A stretch of 12,350 nucleotides of DNA, taken from the NCBI GenBank assembly GCA_039920305.1, contig JBDSEA010000258.1:1-12350 (forward strand), given 5' to 3'. This DNA is from DASRAJ01 sp039920305 (GTDB taxonomy: Bacteria; Bacteroidota; Bacteroidia; Chitinophagales; UBA10324). The notes below the pieces were generated by a model that was not told where the DNA came from, searched no databases, and saw only the letters and a list, made by a program, of their open reading frames with translations. This document shows positions 1 to 7,118 of the stretch, piece by piece. Numbering within the stretch: the stretch's first letter is position 1; each line of letters opens with the position of its first letter. Made by a program: the position numbers and the translations under genes.

Positions 1-1532
1 ACTTTTCCATCGTATGTAAAGCGACTGCCGTGGCACGGACAATCCCAGCTCTTTTCATCATTATTCCATTTAATGCATTGTAAGTGTGTGCATTCTGCCG
101 CAACAATATGAAGTTGGTTTGCTTTGTCACGATGAACTCCAAACTTTTCTCCCTGCAGCTCAACAATCTTTCCTTCACCTTCTTTAACTGATGAAAGCTC
201 AACAGTTTCGGGATGCTTTGGATTGGTTTTCATGTATGCGAAAAGGCCGCCTATAAACTCTTTCAAAAATATTTTTCCCGACTTAAAAAACTTAAATCTC
301 GATGGACTGTATAACTTTTCCCACGGATTTTCCTTACCATTTATCAGGTCCGTGATGAGTAATCCGGCAATAGTTCCATGCGTCATCCCATTTCCTGAAT
401 CCCCGGTTACGATGTAAACATTATCCTTGTCAAATGGATTGCGCCCGATATAGGCAAGTGAATCCATAGGTTCAATAACCTGCCCCGACCATTTAAAAAT
501 AATTTCACCTATCGGGAATTTGCTTTCAGTCCACCCTTTGAGCTTTGCATACCGTGTTTCTTCGGAAAAATCCACGGCATCAGCTAACCCGGTGGGATGA
601 TCTTCACCACCACTGATAAGCAGATCAAATTCGTCATTAAATGGCTGGAGCCGAACGTAGTGGTAGGGCGGCAGGTCTGCATTCATTTCATGGTCACCGG
701 TATCCCACCATAGTACATCCGGTAAAGAATCCTTTTCCACCAGCGCACCGATTACATACGAACGGTAAGCAAATTGCTTCAGGTGCATGGCAAACCTGTT
801 GTTCACCGGACTGTTTGTTGCAACAACTACATGATCAGCATGTACCGTAAAGCCTTCATCGGTAATTATGCCCGTGTGGTCAATCTCCCTTGCATGGGTC
901 GAAGTAAAAATCTCTCCTCCGTCCCGGGTAATGGCTTTGCATAAGCCTGCAAGGTATTTCAGCGGATGAAATTTTGCCTGTCTTAAGAATTTTATGGCGG
1001 GCGTTTCGGTGTACACAATGCCAGGAACCTCGCTTACCTCCTCAACATCAACTCCGGATTCCCTTGCGGCGCGCAATTCTTTTTCGATTGAATCTTTATT
1101 ATCTGAGGGATGAAGAAAGAGATATCCATCCACCCGCGTGAAATCGCAGTCAATATTTTCCTTTTTTACCAGTTCTTCAATGAATGCTATCGCTGAAGTA
1201 TGGCTTTGCGCAATAAGTCCGGCATTTTCATTTCCGAATATCCGCTGCAGGTCATAATAACGATCATCAAGTGCATTCACGAGGTGGGCAGTAGTTCTTC
1301 CGGTTTCGCCGCTTCCAATAAAACCATCTTCTATTAAAACAACTTTTTGACCTGATCTTAATAGTTGGTAGGCGATCGTGACGCCGGCAATACCTCCACC
1401 TATGACCACCACATCAGTTTTCAAATTTTCATTCAGCCGTGTCGTTTTTATCGGTTCCATACTATCAATCCAGTAGGAGATATTTGAGCCGGCGGTAACA
1501 TGCGGAAGGGCTTGCGGTGGTTGTTTTTCCAT
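1..1532 (-). CDS. FAD-dependent oxidoreductase with C-terminal Rieske [2Fe-2S] domain (3' end cut by window edge)
   Basis: Read by translating the minus strand from the ATG at 1532; 510 codons are visible without a stop, and the gene runs off the left edge. An N-terminal Rossmann motif (VVVIGGGIAG, residues 41-50) followed by an acidic residue at the end of the second strand (IED, 67-69) marks a DadA/glycine-oxidase-type FAD domain. Residues GDSGNGMTHGT in the second half match the FAD-binding C-terminal motif of that family. The last ~50 residues form a Rieske domain: CTHLQC (481-486) and CPCHGS (498-503), with ligands C481, H483, C498 and H501. C486 and C500 are placed to form the disulfide seen in high-potential Rieske proteins. 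Probably a soluble flavoprotein passing electrons between FAD and the cluster; no signal peptide is seen and the substrate is unknown. It follows the stress cluster but is separated from it by a strong terminator. Family assignment is firm; function is not. Confidence 0.93.
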   Translation of the reverse strand, partial: MEKQPPQALPHVTAGSNISYWIDSMEPIKTTRLNENLKTDVVVIGGGIAGVTIAYQLLRSGQKVVLIEDGFIGSGETGRTTAHLVNALDDRYYDLQRIFGNENAGLIAQSHTSAIAFIEELVKKENIDCDFTRVDGYLFLHPSDNKDSIEKELRAARESGVDVEEVSEVPGIVYTETPAIKFLRQAKFHPLKYLAGLCKAITRDGGEIFTSTHAREIDHTGIITDEGFTVHADHVVVATNSPVNNRFAMHLKQFAYRSYVIGALVEKDSLPDVLWWDTGDHEMNADLPPYHYVRLQPFNDEFDLLISGGEDHPTGLADAVDFSEETRYAKLKGWTESKFPIGEIIFKWSGQVIEPMDSLAYIGRNPFDKDNVYIVTGDSGNGMTHGTIAGLLITDLINGKENPWEKLYSPSRFKFFKSGKIFLKEFIGGLFAYMKTNPKHPETVELSSVKEGEGKIVELQGEKFGVHRDKANQLHIVAAECTHLQCIKWNNDEKSWDCPCHGSRFTYDGK

Positions 1533-1550
1533 AATGCACTTTAATAGGTG

Positions 1551-1584
1551 AAAAAAAAGAGGCGCAAGTGTTTCCACCTGCGCC
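1551..1584 (-). terminator. Rho-independent terminator after the DUF4142 gene
   Basis: Positions 1561-1584 form a hairpin: six GC-rich pairs (GGCGCA/TGCGCC), one A-C mismatch, three more pairs and a four-base loop. Read on the minus strand it is followed within two bases by eight consecutive T (1558-1551). This is a classical intrinsic terminator for the 3031-1664 operon. Its T-tract ends only 18 bases before the oxidoreductase ATG at 1532, so that gene must depend on read-through, on a promoter overlapping the hairpin, or on control at the hairpin itself. Confidence 0.8.
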
Positions 1585-1663
1585 CTTCAGCTTTCAATCT
1601 TTGCCATCAACTTCATTAAAGAGGAAGCTTAACAGTAAATGTTAAGAAAGGCGTATCTGATAA

Positions 1664-2248
1664 TTATTTCATTTTGTCCATCATTTCATCCATTTGATTA
1701 AGTTTATCAAGATGGGTGCGAACAGTAGGCAGTGAACTGTTGAGCAGATTTTTGATATCTGCATCGCAATCATTATCATTAACAGCATTTTGCATTTTAT
1801 CAACATCATCTTTATGCATGCTGACCATTTCATTAGTCCATTCCTTGTCAAATTCCATGGGCTTATCATCTTTCCAGTTATCTATTTTATTGTTCACCAT
1901 GGTTGAATCTTCGTTGGGAACAGAGATCGATTTCTGAGTTGCCAGGGATTGCAAGCTTCCGAGCATTGCAGTATGATCTGTTACCATCATATCTGCCATC
2001 CCCTTCACATCCGCATTAGATGATTTCATCTGAGCATACTTTGAGAGACGGATTTCACGATATTGTGCAGCAACAAGATCAACCATGAGCTGTGCATCCT
2101 TCTCCTTGCTATGGGTATCAAATTTTTCATCATTCTGATCCTCAGCTACCTCTTTACTTTCCTTGGGACCAGTATCACATGCAGTAAATGCGAACATCAG
2201 AACGACAAGAAAAGTATACAGTCCTAAAATTTTAGATTGGGTTTTCAT
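1664..2248 (-). CDS. DUF4142-family lipoprotein
   Basis: 194 residues with an ATG start. The N-terminus is a lipoprotein signal: K3 and K6, a hydrophobic stretch (residues 7-22), then a lipobox ending AFTAC with the predicted lipidated Cys at residue 24. After an acidic, Lys-rich linker, residues ~50-190 are helical and resemble DUF4142, a ferritin-like four-helix family. Recognisable blocks are the AAQYREIRLSKYA helix, the VKGMADMMVTDHTAML helix carrying Asp-His, and the late VSMHKDDVDKM helix. The paired D/H residues resemble metal-binding positions of ferritin-like folds, but metal binding is unproven for the family. The protein is expected in the envelope, attached by lipid. It is the last gene of a three-gene run, 30 bases after the PA2169-like gene, and is followed by the strong terminator. 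The family often sits in stress-related loci; the biochemical role is unknown. Confidence 0.9.
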   Translation of the reverse strand: MKTQSKILGLYTFLVVLMFAFTACDTGPKESKEVAEDQNDEKFDTHSKEKDAQLMVDLVAAQYREIRLSKYAQMKSSNADVKGMADMMVTDHTAMLGSLQSLATQKSISVPNEDSTMVNNKIDNWKDDKPMEFDKEWTNEMVSMHKDDVDKMQNAVNDNDCDADIKNLLNSSLPTVRTHLDKLNQMDEMMDKMK

Positions 2249-2278
2249 TGGTTTTTGTTTTGGTGTAAAAATAATTAT

Positions 2279-2740
2279 TTATCCCTTTGTAATATCTCTT
2301 AATTTTTTGATTTCATCATGCGCTGTTTTCAATGCGGATTGCTGAGTCACGATCAGTTGACGAATATCTGCCGGCAAATCAGCATCTGAAGATAATGCCT
2401 GGTCATAAGCCCGCTGCGCTGCATCCTCACCAAATTCGCACGAGCTTAAAATGGCGTGCCGATCCTTACCGCTGAATGTCGCTTTAACATCCATCCAGAC
2501 CCGGTATATTTTTCCTGATTGGGTAGTGTCAGTAGCGGGATCGCCTCCAAGCTGACTAACCTGTGAAGATAGCTCTGCCTTGTATTTACGGCTGTCACTA
2601 GCCATCTTGGTGAACAAAGTTTTCAAATCCATGTCAGCATCTTTGCACTCATCAGCAGCCTTTTCATAACCGTTTACCCGATCCTGATTAATACGAACAA
2701 GATCATTTAAAACCTCAATAGTTTTTTTATTTTCGTCCAT
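2279..2740 (-). CDS. PA2169/DUF2383-family four-helix-bundle protein
   Basis: 153 residues with an ATG start. No signal peptide or membrane segment is seen, so it is probably cytoplasmic. The sequence matches the PA2169 (DUF2383) pattern: an opening helix with the NDLVRINQDRVNGYEKAA type of motif (about residues 11-28), a second helix with KMASDSRKYKAEL, a loop with a Gly-Gly-Asp-Pro turn (about 65-68), then WMDVKATFSGKDRHAIL and the CEFGEDAAQRAYDQAL helix. The bundle is ferritin-like and its acidic/His residues could bind metal, but no activity is established. The gene lies between the YtxH-like gene (42 bases upstream) and the DUF4142 gene (30 bases downstream), so co-transcription is very likely. 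The family frequently accompanies stress and envelope genes, which fits a protective role; that role is inferred. Confidence 0.9.
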   Translation of the reverse strand: MDENKKTIEVLNDLVRINQDRVNGYEKAADECKDADMDLKTLFTKMASDSRKYKAELSSQVSQLGGDPATDTTQSGKIYRVWMDVKATFSGKDRHAILSSCEFGEDAAQRAYDQALSSDADLPADIRQLIVTQQSALKTAHDEIKKLRDITKG

Positions 2741-2782
2741 GGAAATAAGTTTTGTTGTTTCGATTTTGTTAAAAATGAATTA

Positions 2783-3031
2783 TTAAACAGTAGTGTTTTC
2801 ACGTGCTGCTTCCCCTTCCTCATCAGCATAGCCGCGCATGTCTTCATATTTACTAACAGCGGCATCAACAAGACCACCGATCTTATCTTTCAGCATATCA
2901 GCTAAATCAGTTCCTTTCCTAGTAATTCTTCTGCGGGTTTCAGTACCCTTATCCGGTGCATAAAGGACTCCTAGCGCTGCTCCGGCGATTATCCCGAGGA
3001 GTAATCCTGCAATTACATTTGATGTCTTCAT
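2783..3031 (-). CDS. YtxH-domain small membrane-anchored protein
   Basis: 82 residues with an ATG start. Residues ~5-25 form a Gly/Ala-rich hydrophobic segment (VIAGLLLGIIAGAALGVLYA). It is followed directly by the YtxH signature APDKGTETRRRI, a basic patch (RRRITRKG) and an amphipathic helix. This is the usual size and order for YtxH-like proteins, which in Firmicutes belong to the general stress regulon. Expected topology: a single inner-membrane anchor with a basic cytoplasmic tail. It is the first gene of the minus-strand cluster, 42 bases ahead of the PA2169-like gene. The long AT-rich spacer upstream must hold the operon promoter, but I cannot place one with confidence. Molecular function is unknown. 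Confidence 0.88.
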   Translation of the reverse strand: MKTSNVIAGLLLGIIAGAALGVLYAPDKGTETRRRITRKGTDLADMLKDKIGGLVDAAVSKYEDMRGYADEEGEAARENTTV

Positions 3032-3668
3032 AATGAAATGGTTTTGATTTTTAAAATGAATAATAAAATTACTTTAATGAAAAGTTTGCCAGAAAATAAT
3101 TTCCCTTTTTTTATTCCCAAACTTTAAATATAATGATCCCCCTCCCGGATTACAACTTGATGTGCTGCAGCTATTGAAACATTGACCAATTCGCACCGTA
3201 TCCTATAATTCATATAATGTTTGAACCTTCCTTCAATATATTCACTTCACTTCCTTCTGTAACAGATCATCGGAATAAGTTGATTTACTGCTCGCCATTT
3301 AACATTTAAGAACACATATCGCTTGAATGAACCCATTAAATATAACAAATTATTAAGCAATATGGGTTTGACCTCCCCAAAATGAGGCGAATATTTCTCA
3401 AATTTATTAATTAAGAAAATAATATTTCCATTCAGATATCAAAAAAGTTTTAGTATTTAAGAAACGGATTGGAATTCAATCAGAAAGTTTATCGGTGAAC
3501 TTAGCGAGAGTTGGACTGATTGTCGAAACATTAAAATTTCAAGTTTCTATTTATTTCCAAACAACTCCTAACAGGCCATGGATCAAAGTAATAAGCGGAG
3601 AAGATTACCGGGTGCACTGAGAGGAATTTGGAGGCACGATAGTTATTTTCTATTTGAAACAAGTTTCC
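3032..3668. other. AT-rich spacer between the stress cluster and the mini membrane-protein gene
   Basis: 637 bases with no believable coding region: open frames here are short or are shadows of the 3669-3824 gene. It separates two divergent transcription units, so promoters for both should lie here. One inverted repeat is visible, CAATCAG (3477-3483) and CTGATTG (3516-3522), enclosing 32 bases with an inner AGTT/AACT pairing. A weak Bacteroidetes-type promoter match exists (TTTG at 3627-3630, 18 bases, TCTATTTG at 3649-3656), but it would leave a leader of only about ten bases before the ATG at 3669. No sigma-54 GG-N10-GC element was found by eye. Confidence 0.5.
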
Positions 3669-3824
3669 ATGAACAATCTGCTTTACATTATTGCCGTGTT
3701 GCTTATCATTGGCTGGGCTATTGGCTTTTTTGCCTATGGCGCCACCTCGTTGATACACGCTTTGCTCGTTCTTGCAATCATTGCAATTCTAATAAATATC
3801 ATAAGAGGAAGAAACCCATTGTAA
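3669..3824 (+). CDS. lmo0937-type mini membrane protein (51 aa)
   Basis: A 51-residue frame from ATG 3669 to TAA 3822-3824. The protein begins MNNLLYIIAVLLIIGWAIGF and is hydrophobic almost throughout: a first membrane segment (about residues 4-22), a short turn with Gly-Ala-Thr-Ser (24-27), a second segment (about 29-45), and a basic end with the RGRNPL tail. This pattern (NLLY start, W-x-I-GFF, H-x-LLV-I-A, then IIRG) is that of the lmo0937-family mini membrane proteins, common in Bacteroidetes and Firmicutes and usually about 50 residues. The longer overlapping frames at 3578-3844 (plus) and 3531-3758 (minus) are shadows. It is divergent from the YtxH cluster and converges on the response regulator gene. 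Function is unknown; a stress link is only suggested by the neighbours. Confidence 0.85.
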   Translation: MNNLLYIIAVLLIIGWAIGFFAYGATSLIHALLVLAIIAILINIIRGRNPL

Positions 3825-3854
3825 CACCCGACTGGAATCTTTAATCTGGATAGA

Positions 3855-3884
3855 ATTAAAGAGTTACAACCTTAGTCAACTCTT
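3855..3884 (-). terminator. Possible terminator overlapping the stop of the sigma-54 activator
   Basis: AAGAGTT (3859-3865) and AACTCTT (3878-3884) form a seven-pair stem with a 12-base loop, overlapping the TGA stop at 3876-3878. On the minus strand the stem is followed by TTTAATT, a weak T-tract. A second, AT-only inverted repeat (TCTTTAAT at 3838-3845 and ATTAAAGA at 3855-3862) overlaps it. The arrangement suits termination between convergent genes, but the tract is poor. Confidence 0.35.
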
Positions 3885-5279
3885 AAGCAGGTTATATTCT
3901 CTTAATTTATTGTACAGCGTTTTTCGGTCAATGTTTAAGATTTCTGCTGCCTTGGTTTTATTATAGTTCACCTGTTTCAGAATTCTTTTAATCGTTTCAT
4001 ATTCCGCCTCCCTTGCGGCGGATTTTAAAGAGGTTTTATCATTGTTTTTCTTTTCACTGCCGGTAGAATTGTAATCAGACGACTGGTTCTCAAAGCCAAT
4101 TTCAAAAGGAAGGCTTTGGGCATGTATTACATTGCCTTCGTTGAGTAAAACCGCCCTTCTTACTATGTTTCGCATCTCCCTCAAGTTCCCCGGCCATGAA
4201 TAGTTAAGAAATATTTTTTTAACCTCATCGTCGAATCCCTCTACAGATTTATTTAATTCCCTGCTCGCTTTATTCAGGAAAAATTCTGCAAATTCCATTA
4301 TATCTTTTTTGCGCATTCTCAAGGGAGGCAGATCAATGCTGAATTCATTAAAGCGATGATAAAGATCTTCCCTGAATTTTCCTCTTTTGAATGCATCCTG
4401 CAGATTTTCATTGGAGGCAACAATGAGCCTGACGTCCACTTCCATTTCTTTAACTCCGCCTACTCTTCTGATTTTTCGCTCCTGTATTACCCGGAGAAGA
4501 GTTGCCTGCACATCATAGGGCAGATTGGCTACCTCATCGAGAAAGAGAGTTCCTTTATCGGCAAGTTCAAAATGACCTGCTTTGCTGAGCACTGCGCCGG
4601 TAAATGATCCTTTTTCATGTCCAAAAAGTTCACTGCCTGCCAGTTCCCTGGTTAACGTTCCGCAATCCATGGCAATAAATGGTTCATTACTCCGGCTGCT
4701 CAGACTATGAATGGTTCTGGCTACAACCTCTTTACCTGTCCCGCTTTCACCATTGAGTATGACACTGTAATTGGTGGGGGCAATTAACTTTATCTGCCTG
4801 TAGAGCGCATTTGATTCACCACTGTTGCTTTTGAAATATTCCTCTTCATTGGTTTCAGTTCTTGGTTTTTCCTGCTGTTGCTCTTTTGAGCCCCCCGTTT
4901 TTTGCCTGTCTGCGGGTAATTTTTGATTTAATGCCTTTTCGATAATATTCAGGACTTCTTCCGGGATAAGAGGCTTGGTAATATAATCAAATGCCCCGAG
5001 CTTCATTACATCCACCGCCACTTTAATATCTGAATAACCTGTAATAATGATAACCGGAACATGAGCTTTTAGTTGTTTAATTTTTTGAAGTATTTGCCTG
5101 CCGTCTGTATCACCAAGCCGGAAATCGCTCAGGACTATATCAAATGGTTGCGCGGCAAATTTTTCCAGTCCGGTAGCACCCCGCTGTGCAGTTTCAACAT
5201 TGTATGTATGCTTGGTTAAATACCTGCTTAGTAGCAGACAGATCTCCACATCATCATCAATAATTAGTATCGAAGCCAT
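3876..5279 (-). CDS. NtrC-family sigma-54-dependent response regulator
   Basis: 467 residues from the ATG at 5279; the frame is also open from a TTG two codons earlier (5285), which I reject because the ATG gives the normal receiver start MASILIIDDD. Domains: a receiver (1-120) with acidic pocket D8-D10, phosphoacceptor D52, T80 and K102; a charged Gln/Glu-rich linker (about 121-148); an AAA+ sigma-54 interaction domain with Walker A GESGTGKE (177-184), loop GSFTGA (224-229) and Walker B GTLFLDE (243-249); and a Fis-type helix-turn-helix at the C-terminus (about 424-467, with NKTKAAEILNIDRKTLYNKL). Phosphorylation should drive oligomerisation, ATP hydrolysis and open-complex formation with sigma-54 RNA polymerase. 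The loop has Ser where the usual motif has Ala (GAFTGA). The gene lies 102 bases after the kinase gene and is probably co-transcribed with it. Targets are unknown. Confidence 0.96.
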   Translation of the reverse strand: MASILIIDDDVEICLLLSRYLTKHTYNVETAQRGATGLEKFAAQPFDIVLSDFRLGDTDGRQILQKIKQLKAHVPVIIITGYSDIKVAVDVMKLGAFDYITKPLIPEEVLNIIEKALNQKLPADRQKTGGSKEQQQEKPRTETNEEEYFKSNSGESNALYRQIKLIAPTNYSVILNGESGTGKEVVARTIHSLSSRSNEPFIAMDCGTLTRELAGSELFGHEKGSFTGAVLSKAGHFELADKGTLFLDEVANLPYDVQATLLRVIQERKIRRVGGVKEMEVDVRLIVASNENLQDAFKRGKFREDLYHRFNEFSIDLPPLRMRKKDIMEFAEFFLNKASRELNKSVEGFDDEVKKIFLNYSWPGNLREMRNIVRRAVLLNEGNVIHAQSLPFEIGFENQSSDYNSTGSEKKNNDKTSLKSAAREAEYETIKRILKQVNYNKTKAAEILNIDRKTLYNKLREYNLLKS

Positions 5280-5381
5280 ATTCAAAAACGATTTTAGACT
5301 AACTGCAAAAATTGAATGCGCAAAAAAACAAATTGATGATGATATTATTTTTTAATCTCTGCGAATATCCGACATCAGGAT

Positions 5382-6521
5382 TTATGCGGCTGAAGGCTCA
5401 CTTCCTAACGAAGCAGGCTTATGTGAGGCAAAATCAAAACTAATGGTAAAAGTAGTTCCCCGTGATACCTGGCTTTCAACCTGGATTGTACCGCTGTGAT
5501 TATAGATGATAGTTTGGGTAGATGTAAGTCCCAATCCTATACCTTTTTCCTTGCCGGTAAAATAGGGCTCAAAAATTCTGTTAAGTTCTTCCTTTTCAAT
5601 ACCCTTACCATTATCTTTTATAGTTAGTACACATTTATCATTTTTGGTGCTGGTAAAAACGGAAAGGATGCCCATGTTTTTTTCCATCGCCTCAATACTG
5701 TTTACTATAATATTCAGAAGGGCAATCTTTATTTTTTCTTTATCAACACTGATGTCACAGATATCACCGGCATAATGCCTTATAACCTTAACCCCCTGAA
5801 GCTCTATCCTGTCCGCAGCGAGTGCGATAGTTTCATCAATAAGCCGGTTGACGGAAATATTTTCCATTTTAAGCTGTGAAAATTTGGTGGACTCCAACAG
5901 GTTTGTAATGAGCTGATTGATGCGATCAGTGTTTCGCTCTGCAATATCGTAAAGCAGCAATATATTCTGATCTGTAATATTAAGTTCCTCGCGAAGCTGG
6001 TAAAGGGCTAATTTGATATTAGTCAGTGGGTTGCGAACCTCATGTGCAATTACCAGAGCAATGCGCCCTGTTATAGCAAATTTCTCAGATTCACGTAAAT
6101 TTTTTTCGTGCTCTAATAGCTGCTGTTGTATTTTAAACTGATTGATCGAATATCTGATGCTTCTTTCCAGTAGATTTGAATCAATTTTTCCCTTAACCAG
6201 GTAATCCGAAGCACCGATTTTCATTGCTTCTTTGTCCACCTTACTATCGCCCTGACCGGTTAATAGTATTGAAGGCACAGTTAAATTATTATCCTGCAGA
6301 TGTTTGATCAGTTCCAGGCCTGTAAAAATCCCAAGGCGATAATCAAATAAACAGATATCGTAATCAAATGGAGCACTGTTGATTTTTTCAACGGCCTTAT
6401 CAAATGTGGGCACCCAGTCAATGCTGTATTTCTGATCAGGAATTTCTTTTAAAAAATCTTCCAGAATGATAAATTCATCTTCATCATCATCCACAAAAAA
6501 AATACGAATGGTATCACTCAT
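5382..6521 (-). CDS. Soluble receiver-histidine kinase (REC-HisKA-HATPase)
   Basis: 379 residues from the ATG at 6521 (MSDTIRIFFVDDDED). The frame continues upstream to a GTG at 6602, but those 27 extra residues resemble no receiver start and the ATG places the first strand correctly. Receiver domain (about 1-120): acidic pocket D11-D13, phosphoacceptor D60, T88, K110 in a V-K-G context rather than K-P. A coiled linker (about 125-147) leads to the HisKA domain with H160 in AHEVRNPLT. The HATPase domain shows the N box (N270, N274), DNGKG (303-307), the F-box region IFEPYF and GIGLGL (327-332). There is no membrane segment, so it is cytoplasmic and probably receives its signal as phosphate or by protein contact. 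Its output is most likely the downstream NtrC-type regulator; a phosphorelay through its own receiver is possible. All catalytic residues look intact. Confidence 0.94.
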   Translation of the reverse strand: MSDTIRIFFVDDDEDEFIILEDFLKEIPDQKYSIDWVPTFDKAVEKINSAPFDYDICLFDYRLGIFTGLELIKHLQDNNLTVPSILLTGQGDSKVDKEAMKIGASDYLVKGKIDSNLLERSIRYSINQFKIQQQLLEHEKNLRESEKFAITGRIALVIAHEVRNPLTNIKLALYQLREELNITDQNILLLYDIAERNTDRINQLITNLLESTKFSQLKMENISVNRLIDETIALAADRIELQGVKVIRHYAGDICDISVDKEKIKIALLNIIVNSIEAMEKNMGILSVFTSTKNDKCVLTIKDNGKGIEKEELNRIFEPYFTGKEKGIGLGLTSTQTIIYNHSGTIQVESQVSRGTTFTISFDFASHKPASLGSEPSAA

Positions 6522-6669
6522 AAATGTAAATTCTTGAAAAAAACATAAATCTTGGATGAACCATATATGAAGGTGAGCCTGGGGATAACCCGTATTTTCC
6601 ACAACGATAATGCCGTGATCAGCAGAGGAGAAGAATCAGTAAAATTTCAATTGACGGGAGATTTGAAGG

Positions 6670-7035
6670 TCAGAGGTTTGCTGATTCGGTACTGCCGGGC
6701 TTCGGCAAAGTTTTCTTCATGATTTCTTCAACAGATGTCATAAATTGCATCACATGTTCATCCCCGTAAGCCCCAAAGGCATCTGAAAGAGTACCTTTTA
6801 TACCATCATTTGTTTCAATAGAATATAAAATAGAGCTGTCACCGGGATCGCTTTCACCCTCGAAGCGAAAGAAATTGGTTATTTTAATTTCCGCAGGTGT
6901 ATAATATTTTTCCGAATCAAGTGCCCGTAAGCCGTACTCATTCACCATGAAATTTTCAATATAACCATCTTCCTTCAACTTGCTTAAGCAGGAACTTAGG
7001 GTACGCATTTCAATTTTTCCGGAGTTCGGTTCCAT
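6670..7035 (-). CDS. Small Bacteroidetes protein of the family labelled 'phosphoribosylpyrophosphate synthetase' (no PRPP-synthetase domain)
   Basis: 121 residues from ATG 7035; an internal ATG at 7008 (residue 10, MRTLSSCLSKLKEDGY) is an equally good start, since relatives as I recall them begin near that point. The protein shows the pattern of a short Bacteroidetes family: an opening helix L-x-x-L-K-x-x-GY-x-x-x-F, the block FFRFEGESDPGDSSILYSIE (about residues 54-73), then DGIKGTLSDAFGAYGDEH. These proteins are often labelled phosphoribosylpyrophosphate synthetase, but at ~100-120 residues they have no room for the PRPP-synthetase fold and no PRPP loop is visible, so that name should not be taken as a function. 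The protein is likely cytoplasmic. It lies 83 bases after the sigma-like ORF and 148 bases before the kinase gene. Function unknown. Confidence 0.75.
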   Translation of the reverse strand: MEPNSGKIEMRTLSSCLSKLKEDGYIENFMVNEYGLRALDSEKYYTPAEIKITNFFRFEGESDPGDSSILYSIETNDGIKGTLSDAFGAYGDEHVMQFMTSVEEIMKKTLPKPGSTESANL

Positions 7036-7118
7036 AATAATTTTTTTTAAAAATACATTGTTTTACAATTTTATGCAACCGGGAATGAAACAGAATTGAT
7101 CTTAAAATAAAATCATTC

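Noticed and set aside
1628..1646. CTTAACA/TGTTAAG hairpin after the DUF4142 stop
   Set aside because: Seven AT-rich pairs with no clear T-tract; the stronger hairpin at 1561-1584 explains termination.
3627..3656. TTTG-N18-TCTATTTG as a Bacteroidetes -33/-7 promoter for the mini membrane gene
   Set aside because: The -7 element is imperfect and would leave a leader of about ten bases; not strong enough to annotate.
3578..3844. 88-residue plus-strand open frame
   Set aside because: Out-of-frame shadow of the 51-residue membrane protein gene at 3669-3824; its composition (Trp, His, Arg-rich) fits no family.
6522..6602. 27-residue N-terminal extension of the receiver-kinase from a GTG
   Set aside because: The ATG at 6521 gives the normal receiver start; the extension shows no domain or signal.
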